A stretch of 64,000 nucleotides of DNA from Azospirillum brasilense. Lineage in GTDB: Bacteria > Pseudomonadota > Alphaproteobacteria > Azospirillales > Azospirillaceae. The translations under genes and the position numbers were made by a program. Positions within the stretch are counted from its first letter, which is position 1; each line of letters starts with the position of its first letter. The stretch is taken from the NCBI RefSeq assembly GCF_001315015.1, contig NZ_CP012916.1:512001-576000 (forward strand), read 5' to 3'. This document shows, in pieces, positions 25,301 to 31,243 of this stretch. The notes beneath the pieces were generated by a model. The model saw only the letters and a program-made list of their open reading frames with translations, had not been told where the DNA came from and made no database searches.

Positions 25301-25981
25301 GCGCCGGAAGACGGCTTCAAGCTGGTCACCGAATACGACGCGGTGCCCGAGATGCTCGACGAGAACTACTACGTCCGCAGCAAGCAGGAGGCGGAACGGC
25401 TGGTCACGGCGGCGCGCGGCGATCTGCGCAACGCCAGCATCCACCGCGTCGGCAACGTCGTCTTCGCGGCGGAGGGCGGGCCGTTGCAGTTGAACCTGCG
25501 GGACAACGCCTTCTTCCGGCAACTGGCCGCCTTCGTGCGGCTGGGGGTGGTGCCTGACGATTCGCACGTCTGGCTGTGCCACGTCGATCGCGTCGCCCGT
25601 GCAGTGGCGTTGCTGGCCGGTGCCGCCGGCCTCGCCAACGAGACGCACCATGTGGAGAACCACCGCCGCGACACGCTGGCCGATTTCGTGACCTCGGCGG
25701 CCGGCATGGCGGGTGCCGTGCGGGCGGGCGGCTTCGACGCGCTGCTCGACCGGCTGGAGCGCGCCATCGGCGAACCCGACATGGACGGCGCGCTGGCCCA
25801 GACGCTGGAGGGCTTCGGCCTTTACAGCGGGCGCTCCCCCCAGGCACGCGGCCGGCGGCAGGAGTTGACCTCCGAGCGCACGCAGGGGCTGCTCGGCCGC
25901 ATGGGCTTCGGCTGGCCGCCGGTTCCCCGCGCCGGGCAGGCCGACATGCTGCGCGCCGCCGCGGACCTCTTCTCCCGATGA
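13391..25981 (+). CDS. Four-module nonribosomal peptide synthetase with terminal reductase domain
   Basis: 4196 residues ordered A1-T1 / C1-A2-T2 / C2-A3-T3 / C3-A4-T4 / R. Adenylation core motifs TSGSTG or TSGTTG lie near residues 190, 1234, 2287 and 3343. Carrier-protein serines are at about 569 (IGGTS), 1618 (LGGNS), 2668 (LGGHS) and 3728 (LGGDS). Condensation HHxxxDG motifs are at about 753, 1800 and 2848. There is no epimerase, methylation, cyclisation or thioesterase domain. Residues from about 3825 form a thioester-reductase SDR domain (LTGATGYLGAYLL; Tyr3994 and Lys3998), which releases the chain as an aldehyde or alcohol. Specificity positions read ILRSLAMGT for A1, DAWSLGAIL for A2, DVSTVGAIT for A3 and DASSMVGAA for A4; A1 lacks the usual Asp235. 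There is no N-terminal C domain, so A1 loads the starter. ATG 13391 has GGGG six bases upstream; GTG 13379 is an alternative. It needs an unlinked phosphopantetheinyl transferase. Confidence 0.95.
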   Translation: MPDTTPHLPNDRIHLSGSFGPLRIWPDLRLHEGFERLAERHPTAPAAVTEAGILDYAGLDAAANALAHALLALGLNREEPVGVLAERSGDLPQAFLGILKAGGVYVPMVADLPPERLANMARQAGMRLLIALDGLTPPDALAGALSANGNTKRPQAVLRPESLDGDSLAKSAERPNRPGPANGLAVILFTSGSTGQPKGVLIQHDACVNLALGHTEAQGVGPGDRVLLSTSPGFILGFRELCLPLLSGAAYVPASRALIDDPARLLDHMARLGVTIALFTPSYLRLLRGAVPAGLRMILTAGERPNPDDARHYARHLDYWNMHGATEVCGTICMHKVNPDGDGPLPSGRPFTNNAVHLLDRHGNEVPDGVVGEIHVVGRGVSRGYLNQPELSAENFVGTRFGRAYRTHDLGRWNENGELETLGRADDMVKVSGQSVSLGEIERTLLRHPLVSRAAALQHQGRLTAIVESVDPEVAQSEDWRAFLGRSLPAYMVPAQVRAVARMPISSAGKTDRRALLALAEEALTAARSTGGTPPQGDLERAIAAVWEEVLDTRPVMRDDPFFAIGGTSLLAIAVGQRLHALGHVVTVPVILASQTVQALARRIAEQPDEDAAPPDLSEGPATAGQEDFWIAAKLGLAAAGSHVVRVLSVRGPVPQAERWRAAWAALLGRHPALRTAFHADAEGRVRWRTVPANALPPAAGFSIDRCHVPEEARELIAGYAETPFALTKAPLARAGLMLVESGNETLFWFVLHHAVVDGQSARTVQEDVLALLLGRPLPPAPHGIALAARDEARHLGSHRAEQDRAFWQAKLDALPLEAFEELPFDQPRPTTPGGRSAPPLAERLDAATTAALTAIAKAQGVGLHGLLLAILAAETRRRGGQTDLILGTGVSLRPAGSEDAVGHFVNLVPVVLPGATAALAAQVRAAQDALTEAVGHAGLPAGLIQREFRQRRPDALPTARPNLFAVALTANPPRTSGDPASGLSLSPRRLPGALAHPAAGLDLAFSHEPVTAEDGEGLELALLWNPDVYAEATARSWLAGFAAWARWLAAAPAGLDSPLPALLPEEEALLDRWEHGKERPRPDRRAHELFEEIAARRPDRPAVVTRSGAQTYGALNRDADRVATALLRCGVARGEAVAVLTGCSPGLPAAVLGVWKAGAAYLPLAHDLPPERMAYMVRDAGVGLLIALDGQPVPPTLADAVPTLIRPEVLEGPAERTAVAGAPDDLAYIIYTSGTTGHPKGVAVRHDGFINAALATGEMVGLHPDDRMALAATPGFDASLWELGLALLHGMALVPVPPDLRDDPWVLKDAYTELGVTVAFHAPSYLRVSQEKPFRGLRVLLTGGEAPNADDARHHAADLAFWNAYGPTEASILASMGRILPGSGRGGPVPAGRPLPNSRVTLRRPDGTPVPPGLPGEVWLGGVGLARGYLNNPDLTARAFVETVEGRFYRTGDRGRWTADGQLVLCGRIDHQVKLHGQRVELAEIEQDLLAHPAAAQAVVLVDAAAEGTKALRAFVRAKDGATLPDEETWRAFLADRLPAFMVPASVTAVNSVPLTPAGKIDRDALLRLAHAHWDTTTAERQAPRDGLEQRIAALWGGLLGEKVARTDNFFALGGNSLLAVTIAHRLSQELGVAVPARTLFAAPTLAGFARKVAELRDAETPQADTDESDLATEGEREFRVAEAAGLDTRPFIIPVIRAVEGELPDEARWADAWTALAERHEALRTTFAEDTEGRLRRHIAPTIDVTPELSKQPDRAAALAHIRARQGQPFAMATAPLWRAGLVTLADGGAPLFWMAMHHSIGDGRSVGILLEELTALLAGKTLSPLPARYAAMAARERRYLESPDRATDEAHWQEQLSALPAEAFGDWPLDTPRAAGAAPGSHRFELRLEPSTAAGLKAVARRHEASLHAVLLTLLAREVRRRTGRSAVTIGTTGDIRETAEDARVVGYGVNMLPLALRPAAGLPFGVELRATQAALADALQHARLPFARICHGFWADRPQQRDPARYPLFDIAVTENPQSAPTFGPLRLVRPDGDGPAYERTGHSPGQDMVLIHEGLADGGLLLQWHVNAALYARDTAERWFEALASWAHWLGSDAARADVSPPALLPEEETTLAVWEHGPAVERPALPFHALFERLIDRPGTGQGGRPAVIAADRVLTYRAVEAEANAIAHALRERGAERGTVVGVLTGRSPNLPAALLGVWKTGAVYLPLAADLPAERLAFMAGDAGAALLLALDGVAVPDALSALPLLRPEDLSADFRTAHAHRPQAATGPEDTAYILYTSGSTGRPKGTPVGHGAYVNMVLSAVETFGLTPEDRTLMFASPSFDVSLSDIGVPLAAGAALCAVPYEVLSAPARLIAFLAERRVTVADLTPTYLRLFDGAELPSLRILVTGGEAPLAADVRTYAGRLRYYNAYGPTENTITSAMGLLGVEDRGFLPVGRPLPNTSMHIRDAAGNPVPPGAIGEIWLGGANLARGYLNRPEQEAAAFVGTGRGRLYRSGDLGRWRADGELEVLGRVDDQVKLNGIRIELGEIEQALGSHPDVAQAVALVQGKAGSAQSLWAFVRPVAGKPAPAEESWRGWLAERLPAVMIPAGLIAVETVPVTASGKVDRAALQKLLAGHAPQGVQVPPQGRLEETVARVWAERLDRGPVWRDDNFFALGGHSLLAIAVAHALETELGRPVSARDLFTEPTLRGFATRLAATATPADLPSDAESDRATEGQREFWVAEQAGLDTRGFNIPLTLTVEGDTPADDRWQDAWTTLAERHEALRTGFHEDEGGMLRRVVHPVTDALEIEAALDRAAALDLIRKRQTAPFAMAAPPLWRAGLVRVADDGGALFWLALHHSIGDGLSLGLLADDLAALLRGVSPPGRAPGFGRSAAKEESYLTSEAAKADVEHWQNLLAGIDPAAFEEWPLDNPRPPVRRAETAKGSHCHRVRLAPDVADALRALARRNGASLHALMMTLMAHEVRRRTGRAAFLMGTATSTRETAEEAGVVGYFINMLPVPFRMDRNEPLEQAVKATQSRLAEALRHGRQPFARIHQEFRRSHPQAHHPARYPLFDLAVTENPAMATPRGDGLRFAAIDALDSDGIRYELRHSAPAQDLVLVHEGQADGGLVLQLYANAALYERETAQAWTAALAGWVRRLADPQRAPGEPLPALLPEEETLLAAWECGPAMPHPVLCFHHRFATLARSQPDRPALVTDDGAVSYAAMNARANALAHALLAQGVRSGDAVGVLTERSPALPEAVLAIWKAGAAYLPLTRDLPADRLAFIAGDAAIGVIVALDGHPLPDALAQAGYAVLRPDSLAGEFRAAHAHEPEAGERSGPGDPAYIIHTSGSTGVPKGVVLHHGGLLNLGLSMARMLGVQPDERTLLSSSPSFDAWISDCVMTWATGGALVPIRRAEMDDTGGLRAKMERLGVTSATLPPSYLRLFEQADLPTLRILMTVGEPPNTTDALHYAARLRYINGYGPTENTAAASIGILSPDSPWMSAGRPLPNTAIHILDEDGEPVPPGAIGHVWLSGMGLAIGYLNRPDLTAAAFVETPKGRRYRTGDLGRWLPNGELFVLGRSDSQVKLRGQRVELGEIEHRLEAHPGVQQAVALVDAAPDGAQTLWAFVSLAPDAAEPTQAAWAAHAAAALPTYMVPAAVIRVPAIPVTVAGKVDRKALLQALADHAPSKGTASGAYTPPRNAVEQRVAELWAEQLQRPVPGREAGFFELGGDSLRAIAVVNRLRREFACRINDLYEAPVLADFALRLRPQPDHLHRVITAVRTHWRDYQATLPAFDAARDRALAEQQQAYEARNAAYAAFDGTERRDYSEALLTGATGYLGAYLLRELLSDPTRRVIALVRGGDDNAARARLGRVLAGYFGADDGAALVADPRLTVRAGDLRRDGLGLAPTAHGALAEGLRAVFHCAANVNHFGHYAEFHADNVEATRRLLDLAAARRGDPADFHLISTLSVTGKAPEDGFKLVTEYDAVPEMLDENYYVRSKQEAERLVTAARGDLRNASIHRVGNVVFAAEGGPLQLNLRDNAFFRQLAAFVRLGVVPDDSHVWLCHVDRVARAVALLAGAAGLANETHHVENHRRDTLADFVTSAAGMAGAVRAGGFDALLDRLERAIGEPDMDGALAQTLEGFGLYSGRSPQARGRRQELTSERTQGLLGRMGFGWPPVPRAGQADMLRAAADLFSR

Positions 25982-26994
25982 CCGCCTTCGGAGCCCTCAT
26001 GCTCACCCATGTCCAGGACCTCGGCTTCCGCACCGGGGAGTTCAGCGTGGAGCCGCTGCCCGACGCCGAGACGGCGCGCGTGCTGGCCGTCCTGACCGCC
26101 CGCCACGGGGCGGAAAGCGACGGCGCCGCCCTCGTCCCGGACGGGCGGGAGGCTGAGTTGCGCGGTGAACTGGCGGAGGCAGCGCCCGGCCTGTCCGCCC
26201 TGGCCACGGCGATCCGCGACCGGCTGGAGACCAGCCACAGCGGCGTGCTGATCCGCCGCGCCCATCTCGGCCGCCACGACCTCGACACCCGGCGCCGCCT
26301 GCTCTACGCGCTGGCCGTCGGCATCGGCGCACCGACCGCGACCGACCGGATCGACCGCAAGGTGGTGTGGGACATCAAGCTCCGCCCCGAACTGGTGCGC
26401 AGCGGTGGCGCCTCCACCTTCTCCGAGCACGCCGACGAGGCCGACTTCCACACCGACACCCAGTATTTCCCGAACCCCGAACGCTACATGCTGCTCTATT
26501 TCGCCCAGGCGGCGGCCTGCGGCGGCGGGCGGTCCAGCCTGCGCGACGCCCGCTGCGTCCGCGAGGCCCTGAGCGGCAGCGACGAGGGGCGCTGGGCGCT
26601 GGACCTGCTGTCGCGAACGGCGCTGCCCTTCCGCATCCCCGCCACCTTCACCCGCACCGGATCGCACGACGCGGTCGAGGTGACCTTCGCCACCGTCTTC
26701 GGCGACCGCCCGCTCATCCGCTTCCGCACCGACACGCTGCGCCGCGGGCTGGCCGCCCGACCGGAGCATAACACGCCGGACGTCCGCCGCGCCCTCGCCA
26801 TCCTCCGGGCGGAATTGGACAACCCGGCGCGGCGGCTGGAGACCTTCATGGAGTCCGACAGCCTGCTGGCGATGAACAACCACGAGGCGCTCCACGGGCG
26901 CGGCGCCTTCGCCGACCCGGACCGCCACGCGCTGCGCATCCGCATCGATGATGGCGCGCCGCAGGATGGTGCGCCGAAGGATCAGGCGCGATGA
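25978..26994 (+). CDS. TauD/TfdA-type Fe(II)/2-oxoglutarate dioxygenase, NRPS tailoring enzyme
   Basis: 338 residues. The iron triad is visible as His158-x-Asp160 (FHTDTQYF) and the distal His306 (NNHEALHGRG). Arg320 or Arg322 (HALRIRI) is in place to bind 2-oxoglutarate. The start ATG 25978 overlaps the NRPS stop (ATGA), so translation is coupled; ATG 25999 is a possible alternative. By family and context it likely hydroxylates an amino-acid side chain, free, carrier-bound or in the finished peptide. The double-stranded beta-helix class also performs desaturation or epoxidation, so the exact reaction is open. Confidence 0.88.
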   Translation: MTAFGALMLTHVQDLGFRTGEFSVEPLPDAETARVLAVLTARHGAESDGAALVPDGREAELRGELAEAAPGLSALATAIRDRLETSHSGVLIRRAHLGRHDLDTRRRLLYALAVGIGAPTATDRIDRKVVWDIKLRPELVRSGGASTFSEHADEADFHTDTQYFPNPERYMLLYFAQAAACGGGRSSLRDARCVREALSGSDEGRWALDLLSRTALPFRIPATFTRTGSHDAVEVTFATVFGDRPLIRFRTDTLRRGLAARPEHNTPDVRRALAILRAELDNPARRLETFMESDSLLAMNNHEALHGRGAFADPDRHALRIRIDDGAPQDGAPKDQAR

Positions 26995-28640
26995 ACCTCC
27001 TCCGCCTGCTGGGACGGCTGGGACCGGCGCCGCTGCGCCGGCTGGTTCTCTACGCGCTGGGGTCGGCTCTCTTCTCCACGCTGGTGCTGGCCTTGGTCAA
27101 CCGCGCGGCGGAAGAGATCGCCGCGGAGAAGGCCGACTTCGTCAACATACCGCTGGCCGCCGCCTTCGTCGTCAGCGTCCTTCTCTACATGCTCCTGGAA
27201 GGCCGCATGGTCGCCCATTTGTCGGCGGACGCCGAGGAGGTGGTGGACAGCCTGCGCATGCGGCTGCTGGACCAGATCCGTCGCGCCGACCTGTGGAAGC
27301 TGGAGCGCTTCGGCCAGACCCCGCTGTTCGAAAGCGTGACGCAGAGCAGCCAGCTCATCTCGCAGAACTCGCAGTTCCTGGCGCTGACGGTGCGTTCGGT
27401 CCTGCTGACCGGGACGATCCTGCTCTACATCGCCACCATCTCGCCGGTCGCCTTCCTGCTGATCGGCGGGCTGCTCGGCGCCGGGACGTGGTTCTACATC
27501 CGGCTGGGCCGCGCGCTGGAGGAGCGGCAGCGCACCATGATGGCCGAGGAGGCCGCCCTGTTCGAGGGCGTGTCGGACCTGTTCGACGGCTTCAAGGAAC
27601 AGCGGCTGAACAGCGCCCGCAGCCGCGACCTCAACGCCGCCTTCGCCACCGTGTCCGGCCGCACCACCACGGCCCGCGGCGAGGTGCATCTGCACACCTG
27701 GCAGCAGTTCGTGTTCGGCGAATGCGCCTTCAACCTGATGCTGGGCGTGGTCGTCTTCGTGGTGCCGTCCTACTCCAGCGCCATCTCGGCGGAGCTGGTG
27801 AAGATCACCGCCGCCATCTTCTTCATGTCGGCTCCGGTCTTCGGGCTGATGCAGTCGCTGGCGGTGATGAGCGCCGCGGAGGCCGCCGCCGGGCGCATGA
27901 TGGCTCTGGAGGGCCAGCTTTCGGAACTGGCGGAGGCCGGGAGCGACGGCCCCGCCCTGCCGGTGCCGGTCAACTTCGCGGAATTGCGGATGGAGGGGGT
28001 GGAGTTCGCCTTCCCCGCCCCGCCGGGCGAGCCACCCTTCGCGGTCGGCCCCTTCGACCTGACCATCCGGCGCGGCGAGGTGATCTTCATCACCGGCGGC
28101 AACGGGTCGGGCAAATCGACCTTCATCAAGCTGCTGACCGGCCTCTACCACCCGCTGCGGGGACGGATCACGGTGGACGGGGTGCCGGTCGGGCCGCAGC
28201 GCATCGCCGCCTACCGCGAACTGATGGCGACCGTCTTCGCCGACTTCCACCTGTTCGCCCGCCTCTACGGCCAGGATGCCCTCAACCCTGTGGAGGCCGC
28301 CGAACTGATGCGCTGGATGGAGATGGAGCGTGTCACCACCCTGGAGGGCGACCGTTTCGGGCGGCGCGACCTGTCCGCCGGGCAGCGCAAGCGGCTGGGC
28401 CTCGTCGCCGCCATCCTGGAGAAGGCGCCGATCCTGATCCTCGACGAATGGGCCGCCGACCAGGACCCGCATTTCCGCTTCAAATTCTATCGGGAGGTCG
28501 TGCCGGAGCTGAAGCAGCGCGGACTGACCATCGTGGCGGTGACCCACGACGACCATTACTTCGACGTCGCCGACCGCCGCCTGCACATGGAGGAGGGCCG
28601 CCTGACCGAACTCTCCCACCTGACGGAGGGCGTGGCATGA
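26991..28640 (+). CDS. Peptide/siderophore-type export ABC transporter (PvdE/SyrD family), first copy
   Basis: 549 residues with an N-terminal membrane domain of six helices (about 1-300) fused to a C-terminal ATPase. Walker A TGGNGSGKST lies near residues 367-376, the signature is LSAGQRKR, and Walker B is LILDEWAADQDPHFR, a sequence highly characteristic of the cyclic-peptide transporter family that includes PvdE and SyrD. The switch histidine is in VTHDDHYF. It overlaps the dioxygenase gene by four bases (ATGA). Family members move nonribosomal peptides or their precursors across the inner membrane, so this is the likely exporter of the pathway product. Confidence 0.93.
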   Translation: MNLLRLLGRLGPAPLRRLVLYALGSALFSTLVLALVNRAAEEIAAEKADFVNIPLAAAFVVSVLLYMLLEGRMVAHLSADAEEVVDSLRMRLLDQIRRADLWKLERFGQTPLFESVTQSSQLISQNSQFLALTVRSVLLTGTILLYIATISPVAFLLIGGLLGAGTWFYIRLGRALEERQRTMMAEEAALFEGVSDLFDGFKEQRLNSARSRDLNAAFATVSGRTTTARGEVHLHTWQQFVFGECAFNLMLGVVVFVVPSYSSAISAELVKITAAIFFMSAPVFGLMQSLAVMSAAEAAAGRMMALEGQLSELAEAGSDGPALPVPVNFAELRMEGVEFAFPAPPGEPPFAVGPFDLTIRRGEVIFITGGNGSGKSTFIKLLTGLYHPLRGRITVDGVPVGPQRIAAYRELMATVFADFHLFARLYGQDALNPVEAAELMRWMEMERVTTLEGDRFGRRDLSAGQRKRLGLVAAILEKAPILILDEWAADQDPHFRFKFYREVVPELKQRGLTIVAVTHDDHYFDVADRRLHMEEGRLTELSHLTEGVA

Positions 28641-30289
28641 GGCTGGCCGCCATCGTCCTGCGCGAGCTTCCGGAGAATCTGCGCACGCTCGCCCTGATGA
28701 ACGTCCTGTCGGCGATCGCCACCGCGGCTCTGCTGTGGCTGGTCGACGCCGCCGCCAAGGACGCCGCCAAGGGCATCGTCAGCCCGCGGCTTCTGGTGAT
28801 GTACGCGGTCACCGTGACGCTGTTCGGGGTGACCCACAACTACGCGCTGGTCACCGCGTCCCAGGACGCCGAGCGGCTGATCCACAAGATCCGCCTGCGC
28901 CTGTTCGATCTGGTGCGCCGCGCCGACCTCGTCACCGTGGACCGCATCGGGCGGGCGTCGCTGCACGGCGTGCTGACCCAGGACACTCAGACGCTGGCCC
29001 AGACCCTGCCGCTTCTGGCGATCGGCGGGCAACAGGCGGTGATGCTGGTCTTCCTGGCGGTCTATCTGGCCTGGCTGTCGCCGCTGGCCTGCGTGATGGC
29101 CTTCGCCTTCGCGGGGATCGCCGTGGCGGTGAAGGTCGCGCGGGTGCAGCGCCTGCGCCGCAGCATGGTGGAGGCGGCGGCAGCCGAGACGCGCGTCTTC
29201 GACGGGCTGACCGACCTGCTGCGCGGCTTCAAGGAGGTGCGGATGAACCGCCGCCGCGGCGATGGGCTGATCCGCGACCTCGCCGACGCCTCCGCCCGGG
29301 CGCGGGCGGTGAACGTCGAGATGAAGGAGCAGTGGGGCCGCAACTTCGCTCTGGTCGAGGCGATGTTCTACACGCTGATCGGCATGATGGTCTTCGTCGT
29401 TCCGCTGTTCACCACCGGCTATCACGCGGTGGTGGTGGCGGCGACCACGGCGGCGCTGTTCATCGTCGGGCCGGTCAGCACCGTCTCCTTCGTCACCCCG
29501 CTGGTCGCCCAGACCGAGATGGCCCTGTCCAACATCGAAGCGATGGAGGAGCGGCTGCGCGCCGCCGCCGGCCGCGCCCCGGACGAGGGTGCCGAGCGCC
29601 TGCCCGGCCCGCCGACCAGCATTGCGCTCAAGGACGCCACCTTCGCCTATCACGACAGTGAGGGAGCGTCGGTCTTCGCGGTCGGGCCGCTGTCGGCGGA
29701 GTTCCAGGCGGGGGAGATCACCTTTATCACCGGCGGCAACGGCTCCGGCAAATCGACCATGCTGCGCCTGCTGACCGGGTTGATGCCGTTGAGCGGCGGC
29801 CAACTCCTCGCCGATGGGGAGCCGGTGCCGGCGGAGCGGATGCAGAGCTACCGCGACATGATCTCGGCCATTTTCTCCGACTATCACCTGTCGCGCCGCC
29901 TCTACGGCGTCGCCGAGCCCGACCCGGCGCGCGTCCGCGCCCTGCTGGAACGGCTGGAGATGCAGGACAAGGTGGCGGTCGCGGATGGCGGCTTCAGCAC
30001 AGTTTCCCTGTCCACCGGCCAGCGCAAGCGCCTCGCCCTGGTGGTCGCGCAGTTGGAGGACAAGCCGGTCATCGTGCTGGACGAATGGGCCGCCGACCAG
30101 GACCCGCATTTCCGCCGCGTCTTTTACGAGGAGCTGCTGCCCGAACTGAAGGCGTTGGGCAAGATCGTCATCTGCGTGACCCACGACGAGCGCTGGTTCG
30201 GCCTCGCCGACCGCGTCCATCACATGAACGAGGGCCGCATCGAGGAAGGCCACGGCCACCATCACCTGTTCGCGCTGGAGCCGGCGTGA
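28637..30289 (+). CDS. Peptide-export ABC transporter (PvdE/SyrD family), second copy
   Basis: 550 residues with the same layout as its upstream neighbour: six-helix membrane domain, then Walker A TGGNGSGKST (near residues 366-375), signature LSTGQRKR, Walker B VIVLDEWAADQDPHFR and VTHDERWF. The C-terminus ends in a histidine-rich GHGHHHLF. ATG 28637 overlaps the previous stop by four bases. The two proteins are clearly paralogous but diverged over most of the membrane domain, so this is an old duplication. They may form a heterodimer or transport different intermediates. Both ATPase sites look intact. Confidence 0.93.
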   Translation: MRLAAIVLRELPENLRTLALMNVLSAIATAALLWLVDAAAKDAAKGIVSPRLLVMYAVTVTLFGVTHNYALVTASQDAERLIHKIRLRLFDLVRRADLVTVDRIGRASLHGVLTQDTQTLAQTLPLLAIGGQQAVMLVFLAVYLAWLSPLACVMAFAFAGIAVAVKVARVQRLRRSMVEAAAAETRVFDGLTDLLRGFKEVRMNRRRGDGLIRDLADASARARAVNVEMKEQWGRNFALVEAMFYTLIGMMVFVVPLFTTGYHAVVVAATTAALFIVGPVSTVSFVTPLVAQTEMALSNIEAMEERLRAAAGRAPDEGAERLPGPPTSIALKDATFAYHDSEGASVFAVGPLSAEFQAGEITFITGGNGSGKSTMLRLLTGLMPLSGGQLLADGEPVPAERMQSYRDMISAIFSDYHLSRRLYGVAEPDPARVRALLERLEMQDKVAVADGGFSTVSLSTGQRKRLALVVAQLEDKPVIVLDEWAADQDPHFRRVFYEELLPELKALGKIVICVTHDERWFGLADRVHHMNEGRIEEGHGHHHLFALEPA

Positions 30290-31029
30290 TGGCCCCGCCC
30301 CTGTCCTCCTGGCTTCAAGGTTTCCGAGCGGTTTCGGCGCCGCTCCGCTCCCTGGTCTGCTTCCCCTACGCCGGGGCCGGCGCCGCCGTCTTCCGCGACT
30401 GGGCCTCGGCCGTCGGTTCGGACACCGAGCTTCTGGCCGTGCGCCTGCCGGGGCGGGAGAGCCGCATCGGCGAGCCGCCGCTGCATCGGGTCGAGGACGC
30501 CGTGCCTGCCCTGCTGGCCGCGCTGGAACCGCTGGGCGACCGGCCGCTGATCCTGTTCGGCCACTCGCTGGGCGCCGCGCTGGCCTACGCCACGGCCCGC
30601 GCTCTGGTGGCGCGGGGCCATCCACCCGCCCTGCTGGCCGTGTCGGGGCGCCGGGCGCCGCACCTCGCGTCGCGGCGGCCCCCCATCCATGGCCTGGACG
30701 ACGCGGCCTTCCGCAGCCGGCTTGCCGCGCTGGGCGGCACCCCGCCCGAGGTGCTGGCCTGCGACGACCTGATGGAACTGATGCTGCCCATGCTGCGCGC
30801 CGACTTCGCTATGTCCGACGCCTTCCTCGAACCTGATCCACCATCGCTTCCGGTGCCGATCCTGGCCTTCGCCGGGGCGGAGGACACCGAGGCCACGGTG
30901 GAAGAGGTCGCCGGGTGGGAACGGCTGGCCGGGGCAGGCTTCACGCTGCGCACGCTTCCCGGCGGCCATTTCTTCCTGCACGGGCAGCGCGCGGCGATTG
31001 TCCGATATCTGAAGAAGGAAAATTTCTGA
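30289..31029 (+). CDS. Type II (editing) thioesterase of the NRPS
   Basis: 246-residue alpha/beta hydrolase of the GrsT/external thioesterase family. The nucleophile elbow GHSLG has Ser93, a FPYAGAGA oxyanion segment lies near residues 25-32, and the catalytic histidine is in GGHFFLHG near residue 226. Stand-alone thioesterases of this type hydrolyse wrong or stalled acyl groups from carrier proteins. This fits the absence of a chain-releasing TE in the synthetase. The ATG shares one base with the previous stop (TGATG). It is the last gene of the operon and is followed by a terminator hairpin at 31111. Confidence 0.93.
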   Translation: MAPPLSSWLQGFRAVSAPLRSLVCFPYAGAGAAVFRDWASAVGSDTELLAVRLPGRESRIGEPPLHRVEDAVPALLAALEPLGDRPLILFGHSLGAALAYATARALVARGHPPALLAVSGRRAPHLASRRPPIHGLDDAAFRSRLAALGGTPPEVLACDDLMELMLPMLRADFAMSDAFLEPDPPSLPVPILAFAGAEDTEATVEEVAGWERLAGAGFTLRTLPGGHFFLHGQRAAIVRYLKKENF

Positions 31030-31110
31030 AACCCCTATTGAACGTCGACATTCTTTCTGATGGCAAATCCTTTGACGAAAACAACCGCATTCGTTAGCCC
31101 ATATGACGGT

Positions 31111-31137
31111 GCCGCCGGCCACCACCGGCGGCGTTTT
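31111..31137 (+). terminator. Rho-independent terminator of the NRPS operon
   Basis: Stem GCCGCCGG (31111-31118) / CCGGCGGC (31125-31132), six-base loop, then GTTTT, 82 bp after the thioesterase stop. The strand between 31030 and 31110 is AT-rich with no gene. Confidence 0.75.
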
Positions 31138-31243
31138 CGGAGCGGGCCGTCCCTTCGGGGCCGACAGTCGCCGCGAGCCATCCGGTGCGCGGCGTTCATT
31201 GCTGATTTTCTCTCGACAACGTCCCTTTTTGGAGCACCACAGC

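Noticed and set aside
13024..31029. Interpretation of the NRPS cluster as a siderophore system
   Set aside because: No Fur-like box, no TonB-dependent receptor, no ferric reductase, and no hydroxamate or catechol enzymes are present; PvdE-like transporters alone do not prove it.
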